Assembly: GCA_030448265.1 (NCBI GenBank)
Contig: JAUJNG010000002.1
Coordinates: forward strand, 186,001-250,000
From: Abditibacterium sp.
Lineage (GTDB): Bacteria > Armatimonadota > Abditibacteriia > Abditibacteriales > Abditibacteriaceae
Direction of reading: 5' to 3'
DNA: 64,000 nt
Shown: one piece after another, positions 19,490 through 27,603 of the stretch
Layout of the letters: every line of letters begins with the position of its first letter
Numbering within the stretch: the stretch's first letter is position 1
Program-made: the position numbers and the translations under genes
Notes under the pieces: generated by a model
What the model saw: the letters and a program-made list of their open reading frames with translations, nothing else
Told to the model about the DNA's origin: nothing
Databases searched by the model: none

Positions 19490-19979
19490 AACCTCCGAAC
19501 TACGTCATGACAACGGCTTCGACGGCATCCCCTTTCAATCCGAAGGCCAGCAATTCCCAAACTCCCTGCCGTTGAAATTGGAGGAAATTGCCGCCCTTCT
19601 TAATACAGAAACGGGAAGGATTGGGCGCACCGAACAAATCGTGGCCATGATTCTCGACTGCTTTGATACATTACCGCCGCGTATCAGCGTGAGCGACAGT
19701 TCGGGCAACGAAATTTGGGGAATTGCTACGGACTCTGTCATCAAGAAAAGCCCCATTTCGCGGCGCAAATCACGTCGAAACAGTAAGGAAGCCCCTCACC
19801 CACCGGTCAATCCCTTTGAGGGAGTGACAATGGTGAAAGCTACCGAAATTGAGGGCGGAATAAGCCCGCAAAAGCGAATGAACGAAGTGAGCGACATCTT
19901 GGCGACCATCGCGTTACGAGTTGTAAAGAAGCAAAGCGGACGGCACCAAAATTCGCCTACGGATAGCGTCGAACGCTGA
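19482..19979 (+). CDS. Recombinase-associated protein carrying the leader motif
   Basis: 165 residues from ATG 19482. The N-terminal part (LPLKLEEIAALLNTETGRIG and neighbours) is unrecognised. The C-terminal part, QKRMNEVSDILATIALRVVK, is homologous to the core of the 45-48-residue leader ORFs at 1-135 and 24124-24270, which precede serine recombinases. Here too recombinase genes follow. This copy is fused to a longer N terminus, which may adapt it to the replication genes upstream. Function unknown; a recombinase accessory role is inferred. Confidence 0.6.
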   Translation: MIETSELRHDNGFDGIPFQSEGQQFPNSLPLKLEEIAALLNTETGRIGRTEQIVAMILDCFDTLPPRISVSDSSGNEIWGIATDSVIKKSPISRRKSRRNSKEAPHPPVNPFEGVTMVKATEIEGGISPQKRMNEVSDILATIALRVVKKQSGRHQNSPTDSVER

Positions 19980-20158
19980 CTCTCAAAACGGCGACGCCGC
20001 CTATGTTGGGACAGGTCGGGACCAAGGGCATTAACCACTCCAAAGTTTCAGGCTCATCGCTGGTCGCACCATCAATTCAGGCGGGCAACGAGACCGTCAC
20101 CAATAGCTCCGTTGTTCTTTCTTGGCCGGAGCGAGCCTCATTAAACCAAAGGAAAACC

Positions 20159-20632
20159 ATGAAAATTTTCAAAAATAAATTATCGAACCGCAACGCTGGT
20201 TCCTCAATGCCGCGAGTGGCCCTTTACGCGCGCGTAGGCGAAGGGGAACAGACCAGAGGCACCTTCTCCAATTGTGACTCGCAGTTGCAAGACTTGACTG
20301 ACTATGCAAAGCGAGAAGGCTTGGAAATAGTCGCCTCGGTCAAAGATGAAGGCTACAGTGCCGGTTCCCTCCGACGTTCCGGTCTCACGCGCATTCGGCA
20401 AATGGCGCAGGACGATGCCATCGATTTAGTGCTTATTAGTAGCTATGACCGTTTCGCGCGCAGCAGCTCTGATTTCTACAAAATCAGTGAAGAGTTCGGA
20501 CAGCATAATGTCCAACTTAAGACCGTCCACGCCCCCCAAGACGCTACGACCGCTGCGGACCGGTTTGCTGAACTCATTCTCATCGGCGCCCAGAGCCATG
20601 CGCGTGAACAAAAACGACACCGCCACCAATAA
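20159..20632 (+). pseudogene. Truncated serine recombinase with Gly in place of catalytic Ser
   Basis: From ATG 20159 (AAAGGA upstream) a 157-residue product aligns along the catalytic domain of the recombinase at 20787: CDSQLQDLTDYAKREGLEI, DEGYSAGSLRRSGLTRIRQ, DLVLISSYDRFARSS. Where an active enzyme has ARVSTQEQ it has ARVGEGEQ, so the nucleophilic serine is gone. The protein ends just after SHAREQ, before the DNA-binding domains. It is a partial tandem duplicate that is either decaying or kept as an inactive dimer partner. The intact copy begins 155 nt downstream. Confidence 0.8.
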
Positions 20633-20705
20633 CGACACCGTCACCAACAACACTGTCACCAACGACATTAACCGCACCAACGACACCGCGGCTATCGAGA
20701 ACTAA
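20598..20705 (+). other. Degenerate minisatellite encoding Asn/Thr-rich peptide
   Basis: A tract of near repeats (units like AACGACACCGTCACCAACAA) spans about 20610-20690. In frame from ATG 20598 it reads NDTATNNDTVTNNTVTNDIN and ends at 20705. It overlaps the end of the dead recombinase in another frame. It may be replication slippage rather than a gene. Confidence 0.4.
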
Positions 20706-20786
20706 ATCCCACAAGGATGAGCTTCTCGCGCCGCGGTTTTGTTTGGGCCCAAACAGACCAAACCGAACTGAAAAATGAAGGAAAAC

Positions 20787-22577
20787 ATGAGAATTCGCAA
20801 CAATAATCCCTCGAACCGTAACACGGGTTCCGCATTGCCGCGGGTGGCACTTTATGCCCGCGTCAGCACCCAAGAACAAACCAAAGGTAACTTCCCAAGC
20901 TGTGACTCGCAACTGGAAGATTTGACAGCCTATGCGAAGCGAGAAGGCTGGGAAATTGCCGCGTCCATTAAGGACGAAGGTTTTAGCGCCGGTTCACTGC
21001 GACGTCCTGGTCTAAGACGAATCCGACAAATGGCGCAGGATAACGACATCGATTTAGTGTTGAGCGGCTGGTATGATAGGTTCACTCGAAATACACCTGA
21101 ATTTTATGAAGTGAACCAAGAATTCAAGCAGCATAACGTGCAATTTAAAACCGTTCACGACCCTCAAGATACCTCAACCGCCGCGGGCCGTTTCGCGGAG
21201 CTAATTCTCGTTGGCGCTAAGAGCTACGACCGTGAACAGACTGGCGAAAAAGTGAAATTCAAGATGCGCCAACGGTTGGAGCGCGGGATGTATAACGGGA
21301 GTCGCGTGCCAACGGGATTCCTGGTGTCGAGTGAAGAGAAACTCCTTCTTCCCGACCCAGAAAAGATTGCTTTGGTGCGGCAAATGTTCCAAGTCTACGT
21401 CGAAAAACGGTCGGACTTCGCCGTGCGCGACTTTCTCAAAGAACGCCACATTCCCTCTCCTGGCGGCAAGAGCGAGTGGACGGTCGGCACAATTCGAGAT
21501 TTGCTGCAAAACCGGCGGTATGTCGCCGAAATCGAAATTAACAAGGAAAACAAAGGGTTCTCCCATGTGTCGGAACCAGACCGCTACCGTATTGTGCAGG
21601 CGCCACACGAACCCCTGATTCCCGTCGAGCTTTTCGAGTTGGCGCAAGCGATACGGCGGGAAAAGGCCGCGCAATACCCGAACAATCCTGGCGCCAAACT
21701 GAGCAAGTCGAGGGATTACGGCCACAACGAAACCGGACATGTTTATGTGCTGCAAGGGTTATTTTTCTGCGCCGAATGCGGCCACGTTATGTCGCCGCAC
21801 TACGTCAAAAAAACACCGAACGAAAAGGAAAAGCGGCGCACCCTCTCCTTTGTGAATCACTATGTCTGCGCGCAGGCCAAAAAAGGCGGAAAAGACTGCG
21901 ACCACCGCAACCGCGTTTTAGCTCGCACCGCCGAATCCTGGGCCGTCGAGGTCATGGCTTTTTTGGTTGACTCGCCCGATGTTCTCGAACAAGCCGTCGA
22001 GCGGGCGCGCCAGAGCTATTGCGAAGAATCCAAACCGCTGCAAGACGAGCTTGCGCTCACGCGGGCTGGGCTGCGCGAAAACCAAGCCAAATCGCAGCGC
22101 ATCATTGAAACCATCACGTCGGGCGCGGCAGGCTCTGCCTTGATGAATATGCTGAGCGAACAGGCTCAGAATCTGGAAACGGAGCGCGAACGACTCCTTG
22201 CGAACCACCGGCGTCTTACCGAGGCAATTGCTCCCTTGGACGATAACTTCGATGCGGCGACGTTTCGGGCGGTGTTGAGCGATTTCGCGCTCTTGGCAAG
22301 GGAAGCGGAGCCGGAGGAACTGCGGAGGCTGCTGGGGCTGTTGCTGGCCCGCATCGAATGGGGGCCGGAGGGCGCGACCAGCGTGCTGTTTTACAACCTG
22401 CCGAAAAAAAACCAGTCCGCACTCAAAGGTGCGGACTGGTATGACACTAATGTGTCCTTAGTCTGGCGGCGCCGTTTTCGTCTCGAACCACTGCGGCAAG
22501 CCGCCAGTTTTATCGCCAGAGTGCCCCTTCCCACCGCCAGTTTTCCCGACCGGCAAATAGTAGTGGGCGCGATGTGA
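20787..22577 (+). CDS. Large serine recombinase
   Basis: 596 residues from ATG 20787, chosen because AAGGA lies 4 nt upstream and the N terminus then matches the duplicate at 20159. The resolvase catalytic domain has ARVSTQEQT with the nucleophilic Ser, SAGSLRRPGL and a GWYDRFTRN motif. A recombinase domain (about residues 150-280) is followed by a zinc ribbon (CAECGHVMSPHY, later C..C..H) and a coiled coil. It would catalyse site-specific integration or excision. Homology to the recombinase at 22458 ends near YNLPKK (residue about 540); the remaining ~55 codons are antisense to that gene and its terminator. Confidence 0.9.
   Translation: MRIRNNNPSNRNTGSALPRVALYARVSTQEQTKGNFPSCDSQLEDLTAYAKREGWEIAASIKDEGFSAGSLRRPGLRRIRQMAQDNDIDLVLSGWYDRFTRNTPEFYEVNQEFKQHNVQFKTVHDPQDTSTAAGRFAELILVGAKSYDREQTGEKVKFKMRQRLERGMYNGSRVPTGFLVSSEEKLLLPDPEKIALVRQMFQVYVEKRSDFAVRDFLKERHIPSPGGKSEWTVGTIRDLLQNRRYVAEIEINKENKGFSHVSEPDRYRIVQAPHEPLIPVELFELAQAIRREKAAQYPNNPGAKLSKSRDYGHNETGHVYVLQGLFFCAECGHVMSPHYVKKTPNEKEKRRTLSFVNHYVCAQAKKGGKDCDHRNRVLARTAESWAVEVMAFLVDSPDVLEQAVERARQSYCEESKPLQDELALTRAGLRENQAKSQRIIETITSGAAGSALMNMLSEQAQNLETERERLLANHRRLTEAIAPLDDNFDAATFRAVLSDFALLAREAEPEELRRLLGLLLARIEWGPEGATSVLFYNLPKKNQSALKGADWYDTNVSLVWRRRFRLEPLRQAASFIARVPLPTASFPDRQIVVGAM
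22404..22440 (-). terminator. Terminator of the reverse recombinase, inside the forward recombinase ORF
   Basis: A perfect 12-bp stem (22411-22422 with 22429-22440) and 6-nt loop. On the reverse strand it is followed by an eight-base T-run (22404-22411). It lies 18 nt after the reverse recombinase stop at 22458. Confidence 0.85.
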
Positions 22578-24146
22578 TCCATCCGGCATCCACTCCAAGC
22601 GGCGCACGATCAGGCGCAGCAGTCGCTGTAATTCAACCGGCTCCGCTTTTTCTCGCATGGAGGCAAAGTCTGAAAATACCGCACGAAACTCTCTTTCGTC
22701 AAAAGCCGAATTCAGTGGAGACAGCATTTCCTGCAGTCGGCGCTGCTCTAATTTCAGTTGCTCCCGCTCCACTTTGAGTTCGTTCGCTTTTTCGCTGAGC
22801 AAATCCAGCAGTGCGCTGCTCGTATGCGTGGCCGTTGCCACCAACTCGTCAATTCGGCGCTGATTTTCCTCCAGGGCGGTGCGGCACTGGGCCAATGCGT
22901 CCTTAACCGGCTGCAGGTGGCCTTCGGTTTTCTGCCAGCCCATTTCCAGAGCGCGGGGAAGGAGGCTCTCCGAGGTGGCCATGCCATCTATCGCTTCCAA
23001 CATCCAGTTCTCTGCAACCCGTGCCAGCACGCGATTGGAATGTTGCACCGCCTGGCGGTATTTCATCTTTTCGGCGCAGGTGTAGTGATAGATGAACGAC
23101 GCGGTGAGGCGCTTTTCTTTCTCGTTGGGCTTGTGATAGACGTAGTGCGGCGACATTGAAGCACTGCAGATGCCGCAGACCATGCTGCCCTGCAGCAGAT
23201 ACACACGCTGGCACTGATTGCGGCTGTAACTTTGGCCTTTGCCCTTGTGAGTTCCTCTGCCGCCCCGATGGGGCCACTGGGCGCCTCGATTGCGCCGGAT
23301 AGACTGCGCCATCTCAAAGAGGTCGAGAGGGATGAGTGGCCCGTGCGGCGCCGGAACGACCTTATAGGCGTCAAATTCCGATAAACCCTCAATGCCTTTC
23401 TTGTCCCTGTTGATCTCGATTTCGCCGATGTAGCGTCGGTTCATCAGCAGGTCACGCAGACTGCTGGGTGTCCATTCGGCTTTTCCAAGAGGTGCGGAGA
23501 TGTTGTGCGCTTTAAGCCAGTCGCGCACAGCGAAATCCGACTGGGTGTCCACATAGACCTGGAATATCTGTCGCAGCACGCTCTTTTTCGACTCATCCGC
23601 AACTAAGACCTGAGTTTGGGGGTCGCGCTGAAAACCAAAGGGCACCAGGCCGCCGTTCCACATCCCTTTTTCAGCGCGCATTCGCATTTTGGTGCGAACC
23701 TTCTCGCCGGTTTGCTCCCGCTCGTAAGTTTTAGCGGCCACCAGCATCGTCTCCAAGAAGCGGCCCGAAGCGGTATGACGGTCGGTAGGGTCATGTAGGG
23801 TGATAAAAGCGACGCTGTGGGTCTTGAACTCTTGATCGAGAATGTAGAAGTCGCGGCTGCGCGTCAGGCGGTCATACCAGGTGCAGAGAATGCCATCGAT
23901 CTGCTCGGTCTCCACCATCCAGCGCAAGCGTGCCAAACCGTCGCGCTGGAGCGATCCGGCACTGACTCCTTCATCCTTGATAAGAGCTTGCACCTGCCAG
24001 CCCTTGGCTTTGCAAAAAGCTTCCAGTTCCTCAATCTGGGATTCGCAGCTGGGGTAGTTGCCCTTGGTCTGTTCCTGCGTGCTGACGCGCGCATACAGGG
24101 CCATCCGCTTCCGGGGAGTGGAGTTAGAGGGATTCGTCTTGCTCAT
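22458..24146 (-). CDS. Large serine recombinase, cassette copy 2
   Basis: 562 residues. The catalytic domain has ALYARVSTQEQTKGNYPSCE with the active Ser, DEGVSAGSLQRDGLARLRW and TWYDRLTRSRDF. The recombinase domain contains GGLVPFGFQ and WTPSSLRDLLMNRRYIGEIE, followed by a zinc ribbon (CGICSASMSPHYVYHKPNEK) and a coiled coil. Its ATG overlaps the leader ORF by 23 nt, so translation is probably coupled. Transcription likely comes from the perfect -35 at 24318-24323 and ends at the hairpin 22411-22440. It is divergent from the HTH gene at 24392 and convergent with the recombinase at 20787. Confidence 0.9.
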   Translation of the reverse strand: MSKTNPSNSTPRKRMALYARVSTQEQTKGNYPSCESQIEELEAFCKAKGWQVQALIKDEGVSAGSLQRDGLARLRWMVETEQIDGILCTWYDRLTRSRDFYILDQEFKTHSVAFITLHDPTDRHTASGRFLETMLVAAKTYEREQTGEKVRTKMRMRAEKGMWNGGLVPFGFQRDPQTQVLVADESKKSVLRQIFQVYVDTQSDFAVRDWLKAHNISAPLGKAEWTPSSLRDLLMNRRYIGEIEINRDKKGIEGLSEFDAYKVVPAPHGPLIPLDLFEMAQSIRRNRGAQWPHRGGRGTHKGKGQSYSRNQCQRVYLLQGSMVCGICSASMSPHYVYHKPNEKEKRLTASFIYHYTCAEKMKYRQAVQHSNRVLARVAENWMLEAIDGMATSESLLPRALEMGWQKTEGHLQPVKDALAQCRTALEENQRRIDELVATATHTSSALLDLLSEKANELKVEREQLKLEQRRLQEMLSPLNSAFDEREFRAVFSDFASMREKAEPVELQRLLRLIVRRLEWMPDGSHRAHYYLPVGKTGGGKGHSGDKTGGLPQWFETKTAPPD

Positions 24147-24270
24147 GGCGTTGTCTGATGATGCGAAGTGCTATCGTGCTGAGGATGTCGGCGATGGCAT
24201 CCAATCGCTGCTCCGGCGTCAGGAAATCCAATGATGCCTCTTCCTGATTTGGCTGCTGAGTGGCGGGCAT
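24124..24270 (-). CDS. 48-residue recombinase leader protein, copy 2
   Basis: ATG 24270 to TAA 24124. It contains QRLDAIADILSTIALRIIRQ, shared with 1-135 and with the protein ending at 19979. It overlaps the recombinase start by 23 nt. Conservation of the helix in three places, each time just before a serine recombinase, argues it is a real protein. It may be a directionality or stability factor; no family is recognised. Confidence 0.7.
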   Translation of the reverse strand: MPATQQPNQEEASLDFLTPEQRLDAIADILSTIALRIIRQRHEQDESL

Positions 24271-24295
24271 AAAGACGATTTACTGCTTTGACTAC

Positions 24296-24323
24296 ATCAT
24301 ACTTAATTTTATACTTTTGTCAA
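24296..24323 (-). promoter_or_regulatory. Promoter of recombinase cassette copy 2
   Basis: Reverse-strand TTGACA (24318-24323) and TATGAT (24296-24301) are separated by 16 nt, the same spacing as the promoter at 163-190. The 5' end of the divergent HTH gene is about 70 nt away, so binding by that protein here would be a natural control. Confidence 0.65.
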
Positions 24324-24391
24324 TATTAAACTGGGCAGACAATTGAGATGACCTGCGTTAATCTGCTACTCTGAGGTTATTCTTACAAACC

Positions 24392-24655
24392 ATGAAGGCC
24401 AAACTGCTTACCGTCACTCAGGCGGCTAATTTGAAGGGGGTCACCCGAAGCGCTGTTTACGCCGCCATTAAAGATGGGCGATTGGCGCATCGCTTGGTGC
24501 TGGGGCATTTTGCAGTGCGTGAGGCGGATGTTCTGGCATGGACTCCGGCTCCTTACATGGGGCGGCGTAAGGGCACGAAACTGAGTGATGAATCGAAAGA
24601 CCGTATTTCCCAGGCTCAAAAGAAGCGTTGGGCGCAACGTCGCAAAAATGGATAA
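24392..24655 (+). CDS. Excisionase/MerR-type HTH protein, cassette copy 2
   Basis: 87 residues. LLTVTQAANLKGVTRSAVYA, AIKDGRLA and READVLAWTP form the HTH and wing, and a Lys/Arg-rich tail (RRKGTKLSDESKDRISQ) follows. It is homologous to 252-512 over its whole length. It is divergent from the leader/recombinase operon across a 121-bp promoter region. Probably a recombination directionality factor or repressor. Confidence 0.8.
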   Translation: MKAKLLTVTQAANLKGVTRSAVYAAIKDGRLAHRLVLGHFAVREADVLAWTPAPYMGRRKGTKLSDESKDRISQAQKKRWAQRRKNG

Positions 24656-25019
24656 ACATAGGAGCCTTGGCTCCGTTACCAGTTTAGGTGGGAGCGAAGT
24701 AAGGGAATTTGTGGGGCCAAACTTCACGGACGCTGCAAAATAACATCTCATTAGCTAATGCAGAGTTGGCAGTGAGTCAGTTTGAAGTGCCGGAGGCTTA
24801 AAAGTGAAGGCAAGTAAAAGAAAATGGCTTCTTATTTGAAAATTTCTTTTGTAGTTTGGTTTCTTTTGTTCACTTCGCTTTTTGAACTTCATTTGGGGCA
24901 ACAAGTAATTCCCACATAAATGGGCACTGGAAGGGTTTGTCAGTTGATAGCACGGCTATCGTAAAATTCACGGTTGAGGAGATATGACGATCAAATCCCC
25001 GAGCTCGTTTTATCTTGGC
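24656..25019. other. 364-bp gap without a gene
   Basis: AT-rich, with many stops on both strands. A small GGAGCC/GGCTCC hairpin lies at about 24661-24674, without a T-run. It may contain the attachment junction of the recombinase element, but no repeat pair was found. Confidence 0.4.
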
Positions 25020-25946
25020 TCACTTCGAAGTTGGGATTTTATCTGTGAGGTGAACCATTGTAAAAATGCGTTGCTCTAATTGGCCGTTGCGCCTCAGGGG
25101 GAATGCCTTTGATTCAGTGTAGAAGTTCTCGGTCTTGCCCGCGCCAACGCTTAGTTCTTGCCAGCCGCGAATGACCTCATCCGAGTTTGCTGCCTGAGCA
25201 ATTAGAGAATGTGCTTCTATGGATTTGTTGTGCGGGAAATGGAAATCACTCATCCGGCCACAAGAATATACCTTTTGCGTCCGATATTTGGTGGGTGGCG
25301 CTTCCCATTCCTCGAACATTGAGAGGGTCAACGATTCCTCTTTTTGGGATTTTCTCCAACCTAACTCCCAAACAATGACGGCGAAATCTCCAAGACCGGC
25401 CCTTGTCATGCCCAGAGATGTTGCCTCCAATGAGGAACCAAACTCTTCGGCCAGCAGGGAAAGAGACTGGATCTGTAACCCGCAACTACTGAGATAAGGA
25501 ATGAACTCGCGGCGGGGCATGAGGATTTCAGCAGCCACGACATCGCAGAGGAATTCTTCTTCGCTTTCCTCGTTCCACGTCATCGTTTCCGCGTCCAGAC
25601 GTTCTTGTGGGCCATCAGCGAAGTCAGGCATCAAGGTATGCCCAATCTCGTGCCCTATCGAAAAATTCTTCTTAGCCTGTGCGTGAGATTCGTTGATCTG
25701 GATGAGAAAATCGAAGTCGGTGCCAAACAACGGAATTAATCGGCCAGCGTCCAGCATGGCTATTTCTTCGATCTTCGCCGCGCGCCACGACGCCAACTTC
25801 CCCAATTCGCGCGAGGGACGAGAGAGCGCGCACTCTTGTGTGAGCCGTTCCGCCAACACGACGGCTCCCTCGACCGGATCATTCTTACCAGTTGCCTGGC
25901 AAACGCGCAGCGCTGTCTCGCTGTGCCACTTCCGTGGTTTGAACAT
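25020..25946 (-). CDS. ImmA/IrrE-family metallopeptidase
   Basis: 308 residues from ATG 25946. The zinc-protease signature is GHEIGHTLMP (about residues 92-101), with a downstream acidic FLCDVVAAEILMP helix giving the third ligand. ImmA/IrrE proteases cleave a cognate XRE repressor and thereby switch on mobile-element or stress genes. The XRE gene is directly upstream (27-nt gap), so the pair fits that scheme. The C-terminal ~150 residues are not recognised and may sense a signal. It is transcribed away from the metallo-beta-lactamase/E2-E1-JAB operon. Confidence 0.85.
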   Translation of the reverse strand: MFKPRKWHSETALRVCQATGKNDPVEGAVVLAERLTQECALSRPSRELGKLASWRAAKIEEIAMLDAGRLIPLFGTDFDFLIQINESHAQAKKNFSIGHEIGHTLMPDFADGPQERLDAETMTWNEESEEEFLCDVVAAEILMPRREFIPYLSSCGLQIQSLSLLAEEFGSSLEATSLGMTRAGLGDFAVIVWELGWRKSQKEESLTLSMFEEWEAPPTKYRTQKVYSCGRMSDFHFPHNKSIEAHSLIAQAANSDEVIRGWQELSVGAGKTENFYTESKAFPLRRNGQLEQRIFTMVHLTDKIPTSK

Positions 25947-25973
25947 AAGCAGCAAGTTAAACGATAAGTGTCG

Positions 25974-26393
25974 CTACTTGTCGCCAATGGCGCGCTTGAT
26001 GGCTTCGTGGATGAAGGCCCAATCTTCCTTACGCTTCGGCGCTCGGTTACGGTATTTGATGCATGCCAACCGATGCACCTCTTCCTCTTCGAGATTGTTG
26101 TCGATGGCATATTCTTTCAAAGAAGCAGAAATATGCGGGGTTGAATTTTGTGCTGTGACGGTGGCTCGCCTGCCTAGCAGAACGGCGACAGAAGTTTCCA
26201 AGGCTTCGGCCAAATTGAAAAGAACCTCCGCCGAGGGCATCACACTCGCTCCATTTTCAATTTCATGCAGGTAGCTTTTGCTGATGCCCGCAGCTTCGGC
26301 CAAACGCGACGCGCTTTGTCCTTTTTCTTCCCGTCGCTGCTTGATGCGCTCACCCACAGAGGGCGGCGTCTGGGGTGTATTTTGAGTGTTCAT
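25974..26393 (-). CDS. XRE-family transcriptional regulator (ImmR-like)
   Basis: 139 residues. GGAG lies 9 nt before the ATG at 26393; an ATG at 26399 is also possible. The HTH_3 domain occupies residues 12-70 (GERIKQRREEKGQSASRLAE, ISKSYLHEIENG, FNLAEALETSVAVLLG). The C-terminal part is acidic and helical. Together with the ImmA/IrrE protease it forms a repressor-antirepressor pair. It is divergent from the metallo-beta-lactamase gene, and two overlapping palindromes in the gap (26512-26536) are the likely operator. Confidence 0.85.
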   Translation of the reverse strand: MNTQNTPQTPPSVGERIKQRREEKGQSASRLAEAAGISKSYLHEIENGASVMPSAEVLFNLAEALETSVAVLLGRRATVTAQNSTPHISASLKEYAIDNNLEEEEVHRLACIKYRNRAPKRKEDWAFIHEAIKRAIGDK

Positions 26394-26458
26394 ATCCATA
26401 TTCTCCAGTTTTCACGGGTTTGACCATTCGGCATCCCGAAAGTTTTTTATCGCTGTCC

Positions 26459-26487
26459 TTGACGAATTACTGTCGATGCGGTTAAAA
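26459..26487 (+). promoter_or_regulatory. Possible promoter of the MBL/E2-E1-JAB operon
   Basis: TTGACG (26459-26464) and TTAAAA (26482-26487) with a 17-nt spacer. The -10 is weak. Overlapping palindromes lie just downstream. Confidence 0.35.
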
Positions 26488-26511
26488 CATACAGCAAGTT
26501 TTTCTCACGTC

Positions 26512-26536
26512 GAACAAAAATGTTCACTATAGTGAA
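26512..26536. promoter_or_regulatory. Overlapping palindromes, likely operator
   Basis: GAACA-N4-TGTTC (26512-26525) overlaps a perfect 14-bp palindrome TTCACTATAGTGAA (26523-26536). Both lie 27-51 nt before the ATG at 26563, in the divergent XRE/MBL promoter region. The first is not a LexA box because its spacer is longer. Confidence 0.6.
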
Positions 26537-26562
26537 AGCGAAATTCACACCAAGGAGAGATT

Positions 26563-27603
26563 ATGAGCAAATTAAAGGTTTGGTTTCTCAACGTCGGCCA
26601 AGGGGACAGCACGTTCATCGAGTTCACCGACTCCAGCGCTCGCGTCTGGCGGATGCTAATCGATTGCAACCGTGGCACCGAGTCCAAAGGCATCGACGTC
26701 CCGCGTTTCCTCAAAGACCGCATCCCGCAAACTCGCGAAAACGGGAAGTCTGTGCGCCGTCTGGACTACTTGATCGTGACGCACCCACACTCCGACCACA
26801 TCCAGGACTTGGAAGCTATCGGCGACGAGTTCGTCATTGGCGAGTTGTGGGATTCGGGACATATCCCTGAAAAGGATGAGAACGGTGAACAATCTGACCT
26901 TTTCGAGAAATACAAAAAGGTTAAAAGCAAACATGGCCCGCCCAAACTTCACAAGATGAGTAACTCGACTGAGCCGATGTGCGACGGAGAACTCGAAGCT
27001 CACATCTTTTCCCCCTCGAAGTTCATTGACGAAAAAGAAGAGATGACGAATGAAGAACGCCGCGAGGCTATTCACACGGAATGCCTTGCCTTCAAGCTAA
27101 TCTTCGGCACGTTCTCAATTCTGTTCACCGGCGACAGCAACTGGTTGGCGTGGGAGCGCATTACCGACTATTACGACGCAGAGACGCTCAAAGCCCAAGT
27201 GCTTCATGTAAGTCATCACGGAAGCCGCACCTTCTTTCGTAAAGAGGAGGAGGATGAGCCGTTGACCGAGAGCATGGATATGATCGAGCCGGAATGCCTG
27301 GTGATTTCTGTCCCCAAAGACAGCAAACACAAGCATCCTAACCCAGGCGCGATGAAGATCTACCGCGAATACGTCGCGGACGAAGATATTTTCTTCACCT
27401 ACAACAAAACCGTCGAACTCGAAGCTGACAACTCGGGAATTTATACCATCGACAATGAGACCGGCGACATTCAAGAGCAATCCGAACTGGGGAGTGACGA
27501 CGATCCTGGCGGCGATGACGACACGAAGAAGAGCGCGCCACCAGCAACGCCGACGCGCACCTACCGCAGCAGGAGCAGCCTCGATGACCAAGGCGCGGCC
27601 TGA
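26563..27603 (+). CDS. ComEC/Rec2-type metallo-beta-lactamase fold hydrolase
   Basis: 346 residues with a good AGGAGAG site. MBL motifs: LNVGQGDSTFIEF near the N terminus, THPHSDHIQDLEAIG (metal-binding HxHxDH, about residue 66), FTGDSN and VSHHGS. This is the ComEC C-terminal-like hydrolase fold without a membrane channel. The C-terminal ~45 residues are a disordered Asp-rich then Ser/Arg tail. The next gene starts inside its last 20 nt. MBL genes of this kind accompany bacterial E1/E2/JAB operons. The substrate is unknown; a nuclease or phosphodiesterase effector is the usual proposal. Confidence 0.85.
   Translation: MSKLKVWFLNVGQGDSTFIEFTDSSARVWRMLIDCNRGTESKGIDVPRFLKDRIPQTRENGKSVRRLDYLIVTHPHSDHIQDLEAIGDEFVIGELWDSGHIPEKDENGEQSDLFEKYKKVKSKHGPPKLHKMSNSTEPMCDGELEAHIFSPSKFIDEKEEMTNEERREAIHTECLAFKLIFGTFSILFTGDSNWLAWERITDYYDAETLKAQVLHVSHHGSRTFFRKEEEDEPLTESMDMIEPECLVISVPKDSKHKHPNPGAMKIYREYVADEDIFFTYNKTVELEADNSGIYTIDNETGDIQEQSELGSDDDPGGDDDTKKSAPPATPTRTYRSRSSLDDQGAA

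Noticed and set aside
26512..26525. LexA (GAAC-N4-GTTC) box
   Set aside because: The spacer between GAAC and GTTC is 6 nt, not 4.
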